A stretch of 14,868 nucleotides of DNA, from NCBI GenBank assembly GCA_964598995.1, contig CAZRDR010000051.1, positions 1 to 14,868 of the forward strand, read 5' to 3'. The position numbers and the translations under genes are program-made. This DNA is from JACROF01 sp964598995. GTDB lineage: Bacteria; Patescibacteriota; Microgenomatia; Levybacterales; UBA12049. The notes beneath the pieces were generated by a model, which saw only the letters and a program-made list of their open reading frames with translations, had not been told where the DNA came from and did not search any database. Positions within the stretch are counted from its first letter, which is position 1. Every line of letters starts with the position of its first letter. Shown here piece after piece: positions 5,486 through 12,269 of the stretch.

Positions 5486-7162
5486 ATGCCAAGCCCAGAA
5501 ACCCAACCAAGCCAGCAAGGCACCCAGGACGCAGTTCCATCCCCAGAAACAACGCAGCACACAGCCCATGCTGGAGCACAGCCAAGGCATCCTCATCAGG
5601 AAAAAACTCCAACGGGAGCCACAGCCGCACCTACTGAGGTAAAAGCACCGACGTTAGAGTTTAAACTTGGCAGCAATCTTCAAGACGCAATGCAAAATAT
5701 AAGGGGCCTTATCGATACTCCAAATGCAGAGGTTGCTCAAAATGTAATTGCAATGGCTGATCAGTTTAATACGCAATTTAGACAGCAATATGAAAAAGAA
5801 GAGAATAAATTAACCAGAGAAGAAAGAATACGAATAACTGATTGGATAAAAAATGATGAATCAGACGCTGGTCAACATTTGTTAGAGCAAGCAGCAAGAG
5901 CAATAACTGAACTGATGGGAAGCATTACTCGAAAAGGTGTTCCAGGCCAGGACCGGTATCACATGCTTGAAGACCTTCGTTCAGAGGTTATGAATTTAGG
6001 CGAGTATGCAGCAAGTGGCAAAGCTGATGGATTTCAGAAGTTAGCTGCAATTCCAGCCGCGTTTCATGACATAGGGAGATTATGGGAAGAAGCTGTTATG
6101 CAGAAGACCACTGGCGGGGAAGATGGACACCTCCATGCAAAGTTATCTGGATGGATCTTAAATGGCATCTTAAAGCATATACCTAGCATCCCACTCAATA
6201 TTAGACAACAAATGGTCCATGCTGCGCTAGCACATCAAGAATGGAATCCAGAGAAAAACGAGATGACAAAGTATTTCACCAATAATGAACCAACCTCACA
6301 AGAAGTACTTAAAATTGAACGTAGCGGGCTCGTAGGAGCTCATGCAATCGAACGAATGATAGCCTACGATGTTGGAGCACAAGCTGCGAAATCATTAGAC
6401 TTCGTCACGAAAATTAATCCTGAAAGGCAGACAAAACTAGTAACGCCAAAGGATAATACTGATCTCTTCCATCATATCGAGTTTTATATGCGTAATCTTT
6501 TTCCAGTAACGACTGAGGGAGCACCCGACGCTGTAAATCGAGCTATGACGAAAAGAGTAGAAGATGCCAAAGCTATCTCAGGCGCATTTTTATATCTTGC
6601 CTCAACGGATGAAGTTCGTCAGCAAATCTTTGCCCCCGAAATGGCTCGAGATAGAGGGGAGCAACTTAATGCTGAAGAATTAATAGCAAATAAGAAGAAG
6701 CTTCTTAGTCCAGAGTTATGGAATGCAATTAAGAATAAAGTCCGCCAAGTAGAAAACTCCCTTTCCTTAAAAACTGCAGTAGATACTTCCACCTTAGAAC
6801 AACTTGCCGAAAAAGCATCAGGGCTCAAACTTGAGGATCCAGCTGCGCAGAAAGCATTAGGAGTGATCAAACAAAAATTAGCTGCGGTTACTGATCCTGA
6901 AGCACAAAAACGGCTTGCTTTTGGACTTGCTTTTGCTGAGGAGCAAATTCGTTTTTACAAAACTGAAGGCAATAAAGCTATCCAAAAAGCCGTCGGGGAT
7001 AAGAAGAACTTTACTCCTCATTCAGTTGAACGAATCTTAGCTGACTATGCTGCTAAAGAATTAGGGGTTAAAGCAGATAGACAAGGAAATCAGCGAGAAG
7101 GAAATAAAGAGCGAAATGGTAACCGAGGGAACCGTCGTGATGGCGGAAGAAATAATCATTAA
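5486..7162 (+). CDS. HD-domain protein with disordered, low-complexity tails
   Basis: A 558-residue soluble protein of no family I recognise as a whole. Residues 1-55 are Pro/Gln/Thr/His-rich and probably disordered. Residues about 150-300 look like an HD metal-dependent phosphohydrolase core: H159, H194-D195 (AAFHDIGRLWE), H215/H217 (GEDGHLHAKLSGWIL), H245/H250 (AALAHQEW) and D295 (IAYDVG). Such domains hydrolyse nucleotides, cyclic dinucleotides or other phosphoesters. Residues 350-525 are helical and charged. The tail (531-558) is rich in Arg, Asn and Gly (RGNRRDGGRN), like RGG-type RNA-binding tails. Substrate unknown. It has its own near-consensus promoter divergent from lexA, and its stop codon overlaps that of the convergent dehydrogenase in the shared bases TTAA. 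The HD call is firm enough from motif order; the rest is inference. Confidence 0.75.
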   Translation: MPSPETQPSQQGTQDAVPSPETTQHTAHAGAQPRHPHQEKTPTGATAAPTEVKAPTLEFKLGSNLQDAMQNIRGLIDTPNAEVAQNVIAMADQFNTQFRQQYEKEENKLTREERIRITDWIKNDESDAGQHLLEQAARAITELMGSITRKGVPGQDRYHMLEDLRSEVMNLGEYAASGKADGFQKLAAIPAAFHDIGRLWEEAVMQKTTGGEDGHLHAKLSGWILNGILKHIPSIPLNIRQQMVHAALAHQEWNPEKNEMTKYFTNNEPTSQEVLKIERSGLVGAHAIERMIAYDVGAQAAKSLDFVTKINPERQTKLVTPKDNTDLFHHIEFYMRNLFPVTTEGAPDAVNRAMTKRVEDAKAISGAFLYLASTDEVRQQIFAPEMARDRGEQLNAEELIANKKKLLSPELWNAIKNKVRQVENSLSLKTAVDTSTLEQLAEKASGLKLEDPAAQKALGVIKQKLAAVTDPEAQKRLAFGLAFAEEQIRFYKTEGNKAIQKAVGDKKNFTPHSVERILADYAAKELGVKADRQGNQREGNKERNGNRGNRRDGGRNNH

Positions 7163-8043
7163 GGCATGCCTGAGCCGGTCGCGCCGTAGACTTGGCCTGT
7201 GACATAACTTGCATCATTTGATGCTAAAAAAACATAAATTGTAGCTAGCTCGATAGGCTGAGCTGTTCTTCCAAATAGTGTGTCTCTTCCGAAATTCTTG
7301 GTACTAGATTTTCCCATAGTTGCTGGTATGAGCGGTGTCCAGACTGGACCAGGTGCAACGGTGTTAACCCGAATTCCTTTTCCTATCGCTTCCTGAGCAA
7401 ATCCTCGCGTAAAATTGACAATGCCTGCTTTGGTTGCTGCGTAGGCCAAAAGAGATGAGGAAGGCTGGTAAGCCTGAATAGAGGCTGTATTAATGATAGA
7501 CCCGCCTTCATTCATATGCGGAAACGCAGCTTGTGTCAGAAAAAAAATGGCATAAATATTAGTACGAAATGTTCGATCGAGGTCTTCTTCAGTAACCTCT
7601 GCAATTCCTTTAACAGACCGTTGAAAGGCTGCGTTGTTAACAAGAATATCGATACTACCAAAATGAGAGATCGTCTCATCAATGATTGCTTTACAGTGAG
7701 ACTTATCGCGAATATCGCCAGGAATGAGGATACAGCGTCTCCCAGCACTCTCAACAACTTTCCTTGTTTCTTCTGCATCTTCGTGCTCTGACAGATATGA
7801 GATCACGATGTCAGCTCCTTCTTTGGCATAAAGTGTCGCCACAGCACGCCCGATGCCACTGTCTCCGCCAGTAATGAGTGCAACTTTATCGAGTAATTTA
7901 GCTGATCCTTTGTATATATCCTTACCAAACTCTGGTCGAGGCTCCATTTGTGATTCAAATCCAGGATACTCCTGTTCTTGCTCAGGGTATGGAGGAGTGG
8001 GATACATTCTTTGCGGATTTGGCTCTGTAGTCTTGATGGACAT
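7159..8043 (-). CDS. short-chain dehydrogenase/reductase, general-stress type (YghA/YdaD-like)
   Basis: A 294-residue NAD(P)-dependent oxidoreductase with the classical Rossmann fold. TGGDSGIGR (58-66) binds the cofactor, NNAA (136-139) follows, and the catalytic set is N162, S188, Y201 and K205 (YAATK). The first 45 residues (PTPPYPEQEQEYPG, then a segment ending PEFGKDIYKGS) form the extension seen in E. coli YghA and in B. subtilis stress proteins such as YdaD and YhdF; their true substrates are poorly defined. The C-terminal VTGQVYGATGSG is the normal family ending. ATG 8043 is preceded by an extended -10 (TGA-TACTAT) with 9 intervening bases. The enzyme is expected in the cytosol. It is convergent with the HD gene. 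Confidence 0.92.
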   Translation of the reverse strand: MSIKTTEPNPQRMYPTPPYPEQEQEYPGFESQMEPRPEFGKDIYKGSAKLLDKVALITGGDSGIGRAVATLYAKEGADIVISYLSEHEDAEETRKVVESAGRRCILIPGDIRDKSHCKAIIDETISHFGSIDILVNNAAFQRSVKGIAEVTEEDLDRTFRTNIYAIFFLTQAAFPHMNEGGSIINTASIQAYQPSSSLLAYAATKAGIVNFTRGFAQEAIGKGIRVNTVAPGPVWTPLIPATMGKSSTKNFGRDTLFGRTAQPIELATIYVFLASNDASYVTGQVYGATGSGMP

Positions 8044-8052
8044 TAACTAATG

Positions 8053-8061
8053 ATAGTATCA
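8053..8061 (-). promoter_or_regulatory. extended -10 promoter of the dehydrogenase
   Basis: Minus strand TGA-TACTAT (8061-8053), 9 bases before ATG 8043, so the leader would be 2-3 bases. No clear -35. Confidence 0.4.
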
Positions 8062-8247
8062 GTGAGTTAAGAAAAAATGATGAAGAAGTAAGAAGAGCGT
8101 TTAGATAGTTATTCTTGTTGAGATAGATAAGTAGTCACATGCTTTTGATTGAGTAACTTCAAATTTTTCAAAAAGCAAACCTTTTGTTACGAGAATGTAA
8201 TCAAGTGTAGTATAAGTATGCTGAGTTCCATGGGACGATTATACCAA

Positions 8248-8304
8248 ACAGTTAAAATTTACTGTATTGCTTATTATTGTATTCTCATAAATATCTGTTA
8301 TAGT
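8248..8304 (+). promoter_or_regulatory. promoter of the histidine kinase operon with an upstream inverted repeat
   Basis: TTGTAT (8277-8282), a 16-base spacer ending in TGT, and TATAGT (8299-8304), so both a -35 and an extended -10. Transcription should start near 8311, about 7 bases before ATG 8318. ACAGT-N8-ACTGT (8248-8265) just upstream is a possible regulator site. The remaining 8062-8247 holds no gene or convincing hairpin. Confidence 0.65.
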
Positions 8305-8317
8305 GGTAGATCTAAAA

Positions 8318-9862
8318 ATGAAGCGATCTATTGACTCTCACCCAAATGGTGGAACAGAGTATGAGAAGTATCTTGAAAGTATCGTTGATACTATCCGTGA
8401 ATCTTTACTAGTCCTCGATAAAGACTTCCGAGTTATTTCAGCTAATACAACGTTCTACAAACATTTTAAAGTTAACCCGCAGCAGACCGAGAATGTTCTC
8501 GTTTATGAACTAGGAAATAAACAGTGGGACATTCCTGAGCTTCGAAAGCTACTCGAGGAAATTCTCCCGACTCATAATCCTTTTAATGATTTTCGTGTCG
8601 AGCACAAATTCCCGCACATTGGCAAGAAAGTCATGCTCCTCAATGCACGACAAATTAAAGCTAAAGGAACTTGGAAAGATAGAATTTTACTCGCGATTGA
8701 GGATATTACCCAATACGATACTGATAAAAAGGTAGCAGATGCTGCGTTAAAGAAAGCAACCCAAGAGTTAGAGCAAGACAAGCGCCTCTATGAGGCTATC
8801 ATGGGAAGCACGTTAGACCTTATTTATGTTTTTGACCTTAACTACCGCTTTACCTACGCGAACAAAGCACTCCTTGATATGTGGGGAAAGACGCTTGAAG
8901 AATCGATGGGAAAGAGCCTCCTCGAATTAGGCTATGAACCTTGGCATGCTGAGATGCATGAACGCGAGATAGATACCGTTATCTTAACTAAAAAACCAAT
9001 TCGAGGAGAAGTGCCATTTAACCATGCCAAGTTAGGGAAACGTATTTATGATTATTTATTCGTTCCTGTTTTTAATTCTGAAAATGATGTAGTCGCTGTC
9101 GCTGGAACTACTCGTGATATTACCGAAATCATCGAACTGTCTAAGCAAAAAGACGATTTCTTAGGAATCGCGTCACATGAGCTGAAGACACCAGTCACCA
9201 GTATCAAAGCCTATGGCCAAGTCCTCCAAACAATGTTCCAAAGACAAGGTGATACCAAAGCCGTTGCATCACTTCAGAAAATGGATGCACAGGTTAATAA
9301 ACTAACAAATCTTATCGGTGATTTATTAGATGTCACGAAAATTCAGTCAGGACGACTCGAGTTCCATGAAGATTTCTTTGACTTTAGCGAGCTTGTAAAT
9401 GGAATAGTCGATTCGATGCAGCTTACCACTGAAAAACACTCACTTATAAAAAATCTCTCAAGAACTCGAAAAGTCTTCGGCGATAGAGATCGCATCGGGC
9501 AAGTCTTAACTAACCTCATATCTAATGCAATTAAATACTCACCACACACTGATAAAATTCTTATCAAAACAGAAGGTGACAAAAATTCTGTAACTCTCTG
9601 TGTTCAAGACTTCGGAGTCGGAATTCCTAAAGAAAAACAAGGTAAAGTATTTGAGCAGTTCTTTAGAGTGAGCGGGCCAAATCATAGTACTGTCCCAGGA
9701 CTTGGTCTAGGTCTCTACATTTCAAGTGAAATAATTAAAAGACAAGGCGGAAAGATTTGGGTTGAGAGTGAAGAAGGCAAAGGATCGTCGTTTTGTTTTA
9801 TGATACCTGTTGATCCGAAGAAAGAGATTAAAAAATCGACAAAAAAAACAAGTAAAACTTAG
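8318..9862 (+). CDS. cytosolic PAS-PAS sensor histidine kinase
   Basis: A 514-residue kinase without membrane segments, so it should sense an intracellular signal. PAS 1 spans about 15-132 (ESLLVLDKDFRVISANTTF; ends AIEDITQYD), a coiled linker covers 138-160, and PAS 2 spans about 160-270 (DLIYVFDLNYRFTYANKAL; ends VAGTTRDITE). The HisKA domain follows with phospho-acceptor H287 (FLGIASHELKTPVTSIKAYG), then the HATPase domain: N box NLISNAIKYSP, G1 box DFGVGIP, F box VFEQFFRV and G2 box GLGLGLYIS. It ends in a Lys-rich tail. I chose ATG 8318 because the in-frame GTG at 8303 lies inside the -10 element. The response-regulator gene follows 56 bases later and is the likely partner. No signal can be named. 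Confidence 0.93.
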   Translation: MKRSIDSHPNGGTEYEKYLESIVDTIRESLLVLDKDFRVISANTTFYKHFKVNPQQTENVLVYELGNKQWDIPELRKLLEEILPTHNPFNDFRVEHKFPHIGKKVMLLNARQIKAKGTWKDRILLAIEDITQYDTDKKVADAALKKATQELEQDKRLYEAIMGSTLDLIYVFDLNYRFTYANKALLDMWGKTLEESMGKSLLELGYEPWHAEMHEREIDTVILTKKPIRGEVPFNHAKLGKRIYDYLFVPVFNSENDVVAVAGTTRDITEIIELSKQKDDFLGIASHELKTPVTSIKAYGQVLQTMFQRQGDTKAVASLQKMDAQVNKLTNLIGDLLDVTKIQSGRLEFHEDFFDFSELVNGIVDSMQLTTEKHSLIKNLSRTRKVFGDRDRIGQVLTNLISNAIKYSPHTDKILIKTEGDKNSVTLCVQDFGVGIPKEKQGKVFEQFFRVSGPNHSTVPGLGLGLYISSEIIKRQGGKIWVESEEGKGSSFCFMIPVDPKKEIKKSTKKTSKT

Positions 9863-9918
9863 GTTGATTTCATGCTAAATCTTACGTTCCTTTTAAAAAA
9901 GTTAGGTATCCTTAAACG

Positions 9919-10275
9919 ATGAAAAAGAAAATTCTCATTGCAGATGATGATCCAGCAATTTGCGACGCAGTTAAGATGATGCTTGAACTCGAAGGTTATG
10001 AAGTAGATACGACTGTTAATGGAGCGACAATTTATAAAATGGAATCAGAGTTTCCCGATCTGTTACTTCTTGATATCTGGATGAGTGGGCAAGACGGGAG
10101 AGATATTTGTAGGTATCTCAAAAAAGAATCACATACCAAACATATTCCAATTATTATGATCTCTGCAAGTAAAGATGTGAAATCAAGTGCCCACCAAGCA
10201 GGCGCTGATGACTTTATCGCAAAACCATTTGAACAAGAAGAATTGTTAGAGAAAATTGCCAAATATACCAAATAA
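9919..10275 (+). CDS. single-domain response regulator (CheY/Spo0F-like)
   Basis: A 118-residue receiver domain with no output domain. The acidic pocket D10-D11 (ILIADDDPAI), the phospho-acceptor D52 (LLLLDIWMSG), the switch serine S82 (IIMISAS) and K102 (FIAKPF) are all present, so it should be phosphorylated by the upstream kinase. With no DNA-binding or enzymatic domain, it must act by protein contact, as a phosphorelay intermediate or by binding another protein; no phosphotransferase is encoded nearby. ATG 9919 lies 56 bases after the kinase stop, with no strong Shine-Dalgarno site. A weak TATCCT 6 bases before the ATG could be an internal leaderless promoter. It converges on the DUF1905 gene, 20 bases away, and I see no terminator hairpin between them. 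Confidence 0.93.
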   Translation: MKKKILIADDDPAICDAVKMMLELEGYEVDTTVNGATIYKMESEFPDLLLLDIWMSGQDGRDICRYLKKESHTKHIPIIMISASKDVKSSAHQAGADDFIAKPFEQEELLEKIAKYTK

Positions 10276-10295
10276 TATTTGCAGAAAAAAAGAGC

Positions 10296-10844
10296 TTACT
10301 TCGGATCGAGTAATGCCCAATTATGGGAGACCTCAGGAACACTACACATATTGCGGTTAAAGCAGCAAGGTCTGCGCATACCTTTATTAAGTTTATCGAG
10401 CATAACTGTTAGGTGCTTTTCTCGAGTTTCCTCAGTCTTAACAGCTCGCACCCATCTTACCCAATCCCAACGAGCACTAGGGGTAATGTCGTCCCAAATT
10501 TCCTGAGCTTTAGATGATGTTGCGAGAGCTTTCTTCATATCGCTTGGGACCTCAGGCTCTACCCATTCTTTCGTTGGTTCAAGTTCTACCTTAACAGTAT
10601 CGCTCGACTGAACATGAGCATCAGCTAATAACTTCTTATCTGGCGCGAACCAGTGACTAGGCTTTAAACCATGTCCATATTTACCATCTGGTTCAAGAAG
10701 AGCCTTAAAGGGAACACCATTCAGAGTACCACTCACCATCAGCATACTTCGTGTTGGAAGCTTTGCACTTGCTTCTTCAGGAAGGTGTAAAATCGCCCAC
10801 GAATTAATATCGTAGAGCTTGGACTCAAAACTGATCTGTGACAT
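10296..10844 (-). CDS. DUF1905 plus YdeI/OmdA-like protein
   Basis: A 182-residue soluble protein. Residues 1-95 match DUF1905: a small beta domain with SWAILHLPEEASAKLP, then MLMVSGTLNGVPFKALLEPDG and a GHGLKPSHWF motif. Residues 97-165 match the OmdA/YdeI C-terminal family: EVPSDMKKALATSSKAQEIWD, then a segment ending PSARWDWVRWVRAVKTEETRE and LNKGMRRPCC. The OmdA family is called bacteriocin-protection because E. coli YdeI affects sensitivity to polymyxin or bacteriocin through OmpD; that function should not be transferred to a genome without an obvious outer membrane. The biochemical role is unknown. Translation starts at ATG 10844, 6 bases after a TGC-TATAAT extended -10, so the gene is probably leaderless. 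No disrupted features are visible. Confidence 0.85.
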   Translation of the reverse strand: MSQISFESKLYDINSWAILHLPEEASAKLPTRSMLMVSGTLNGVPFKALLEPDGKYGHGLKPSHWFAPDKKLLADAHVQSSDTVKVELEPTKEWVEPEVPSDMKKALATSSKAQEIWDDITPSARWDWVRWVRAVKTEETREKHLTVMLDKLNKGMRRPCCFNRNMCSVPEVSHNWALLDPK

Positions 10845-10850
10845 AGATTA

Positions 10851-10859
10851 ATTATAGCA
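10851..10859 (-). promoter_or_regulatory. extended -10 promoter, proximal, DUF1905 gene
   Basis: Minus strand TGC-TATAAT (10859-10851), a consensus extended -10 only 6 bases before ATG 10844. Predicted transcription starts at the start codon. Confidence 0.65.
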
Positions 10860-10891
10860 GAGGCGATGAAATGATTTTGTGGTAGGTTATT

Positions 10892-10917
10892 GAACGACGT
10901 TCGAACTTATTATAGCA
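10892..10917 (-). promoter_or_regulatory. second extended -10 with GAAC/GTTC half-sites, DUF1905 upstream region
   Basis: A second TGC-TATAAT (10917-10909, minus strand) lies 58 bases upstream of the first, sharing the 11-base stretch ATTATAGCAGA. Immediately downstream of it is GAAC-GAC-GTTC-GAAC (10892-10906, plus reading), which includes the 8-base palindrome GTTCGAAC. It would give a leader of about 58 bases. An operator is likely; its protein is unknown. Confidence 0.4.
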
Positions 10918-10958
10918 GACTAGAACTTAAAGAAACTGAGTTTTATAAGAGCTATCAA

Positions 10959-11501
10959 TTAGTGGTTAACTACTAAGCTGTTTAGGATCTCTTCCATCGC
11001 TGGTTGAGGATATGTTGGGGAGTGAAATGAAAGTATTAGGTTTGGATTCAATTCAACGTAAGCACCTGTTGAAAGTCTAATTGCGGGCTTTCCCGCAATA
11101 GTAGTCTGTGATATTTTTGTATTAACTTCCAATTCTTTCAAGGTTTGATTGGTAATGGTACTAAGCATTAATTGTTCATTTCCACGAGTCATCATATATG
11201 TTTGACGTGGTGTTACTCCATTTTCATAAAATCTTATGGAAGTTCCTCCCTCATTGGTGACTTCTTGATAGCTCCAATTCTCAGGGTATTTTATTGAGTA
11301 ACCATTCGCTTGGTCTTCATAGGTTTTCCAGTTATGTTTCGATACTGTAGGAGTTACAGAGGAATTTTGGTATCTTGTATTATCGTTGATACTTATATGG
11401 GAATACATTTTAAACAGGAGAAGCAAAACCATAACCATTAAAATTGGTACTAGCCATTTCAAATTTGGATACTGTTGGGTTAAAGACTTTTTCTTCGCCA
11501 T
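10959..11501 (-). CDS. membrane-anchored PsbP-like/unknown extracytoplasmic protein
   Basis: A 180-residue protein. The N-terminus is basic (MAKKKS), followed by one hydrophobic helix at about 15-31 (KWLVPILMVMVLLLLFKMY) that acts as an uncleaved anchor or signal; there is no lipobox Cys. After a polar linker (39-56) comes a globular domain beginning WKTYEDQANGYSIKYPENWS, the hallmark opening of PsbP-like domains found in many bacterial surface proteins. The rest (SIRFYENG; TTIAGKPAIRLSTGAYVEL; LSFHSPTYP; a final EEILNSLV helix) fits that alpha-beta sandwich. Function is unknown. ATG 11501 is 6 bases after a CATACT -10, so it is probably leaderless. It lies between the DUF1905 gene and tRNA-His on the same strand, with its own promoter. 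Confidence 0.7.
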   Translation of the reverse strand: MAKKKSLTQQYPNLKWLVPILMVMVLLLLFKMYSHISINDNTRYQNSSVTPTVSKHNWKTYEDQANGYSIKYPENWSYQEVTNEGGTSIRFYENGVTPRQTYMMTRGNEQLMLSTITNQTLKELEVNTKISQTTIAGKPAIRLSTGAYVELNPNLILSFHSPTYPQPAMEEILNSLVVNH

Positions 11502-11507
11502 AAAACT

Positions 11508-11535
11508 AGTATGACACAGCTAGAGTAAAAATCAA
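11508..11535 (-). promoter_or_regulatory. promoter of the PsbP-like gene
   Basis: Minus strand TTGATT (11530-11535), a 16-base spacer ending in TGT, and CATACT (11508-11513), 6 bases before ATG 11501. Predicted leaderless transcript. Confidence 0.6.
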
Positions 11536-11606
11536 TACTATTGTTGAGGTTGGAATTCGGTTTTGGGTAGAAATAGTTTGATACACACGCCTGAGGCTAA
11601 ATTTAT

Positions 11607-11684
11607 TGGGTTGGCTGAGGGGACTTGAACCCCCGACATTCAGATCCACAATCTGATGCTCTAACCAACTGAGCTACAGCCACC
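11607..11684 (-). tRNA. tRNA-His (GTG)
   Basis: Cloverleaf read on the minus strand: D arm GCTC-AGTTGGTTA-GAGC, anticodon stem TCAGA/TCTGA with loop TTGTGGA (anticodon GTG, histidine), T arm GGGGG-TTCAAGT-CCCCT (pairs four of five), acceptor GTGGCTG with CAGCCA. The extra 5' base G-1 (11684) pairs with C73 (11610), the identity element of tRNA-His, and CCA is encoded (11607-11609). Position 72 is A rather than C, so G1 faces A72. Read as a mature gene it starts with GGTGGCTG as in E. coli. It has its own extended -10 promoter about 60 bases upstream. Confidence 0.95.
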
Positions 11685-11741
11685 ATAACGACTATAAACC
11701 AGATTTGGCAAATAGGGTTACTATCTGCCAGTGGTTTGTGT

Positions 11742-11750
11742 AGTATAGCA
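11742..11750 (-). promoter_or_regulatory. extended -10 promoter of tRNA-His
   Basis: Minus strand TGC-TATACT (11750-11742), about 58 bases before the tRNA 5' end. No clear -35. The 150 bases between the tRNA and the psiE-like gene thus carry two divergent promoters. Confidence 0.5.
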
Positions 11751-11785
11751 TAATTTGTATACAATCCCAAGTTCATCAGTAGCTA

Positions 11786-11814
11786 TTGCTTTTGCTGTGG
11801 AAGAGCAGTATGAT
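11786..11814 (+). promoter_or_regulatory. sigma70-type promoter of the PsiE-like gene
   Basis: TTGCTT (11786-11791), a 17-base spacer, TATGAT (11809-11814): hexamers and spacing identical to the ATP-cone nuclease promoter. ATG 11835 follows 20 bases later, giving a leader of about 13-14 bases with no Shine-Dalgarno site. Confidence 0.6.
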
Positions 11815-11834
11815 GACCTCGAGCTGCCTGCTCT

Positions 11835-12269
11835 ATGCCTAAACAAAAGAGGAAAAAAGCCACACTCGGAATTTCTCCAGATTTCATATCTGACTCTGTT
11901 CTTTTACTCCTTAGAATTCTCATTGTTGTCGTGTTGGTTGGACTTTTTGGAGGAATTGTAAAGACCCTAGTAAGCCTGCAGGAACTTCTCCATGGTAATG
12001 TTGAGGAATCACTACGTGTATTACTTCTAAATGTTATTACCATGTTAGCTGTTGTTGAAGTGATTAAAACAGCGGTAAGTTATATTGCTGATGGAAGGGT
12101 ACGAGTAAGATTCATTGTCGACACAGTCCTCATCATTATGCTCAATGAAGTCATCTCACTTTGGTTTAAAGGGCCTAAGCTTCCTGATGTAGTTGCGTTA
12201 ACTATTATCATCCTGATGCTGATCGTTGTCAGAGTTCTAGCGATAAAATACTCTCCCCAAGAAGACTAG
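11835..12269 (+). CDS. PsiE-like (phosphate-starvation-inducible E) membrane protein
   Basis: A 144-residue polytopic protein with a basic N-terminus (MPKQKRKKA) and about four hydrophobic helices at 20-46, 60-82, 92-110 and 117-137. The layout, the E-V-I-K-T-A-V-S-Y segment after helix 2, the basic loop DGRVRVRFIVDT and the ending VVRVLAIKYSP match the PsiE family as I remember it. PsiE was named for induction by phosphate starvation in E. coli, and its function is unknown. No pho-box is evident upstream. It has its own sigma70-type promoter, divergent from tRNA-His. Its stop codon TAG shares the palindrome CTAG with the stop of the convergent rhomboid gene. Family assignment is moderately sure. 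Confidence 0.75.
   Translation: MPKQKRKKATLGISPDFISDSVLLLLRILIVVVLVGLFGGIVKTLVSLQELLHGNVEESLRVLLLNVITMLAVVEVIKTAVSYIADGRVRVRFIVDTVLIIMLNEVISLWFKGPKLPDVVALTIIILMLIVVRVLAIKYSPQED

Noticed and set aside
8149..8334. 61-codon open frame before the kinase
   Set aside because: It has no ribosome site, runs across the kinase promoter and start, and has no recognisable protein features.
10892..10906. A LexA operator upstream of the DUF1905 gene
   Set aside because: Half-sites GAAC and GTTC are spaced by 3 bases, not 4 as in the two lexA sites; kept only as an unassigned operator candidate.
11589..11598. GCCTGAGGC near the tRNA 3' end as a terminator
   Set aside because: The palindrome allows only a 4-base stem with a one-base loop and is not followed by a T-run.
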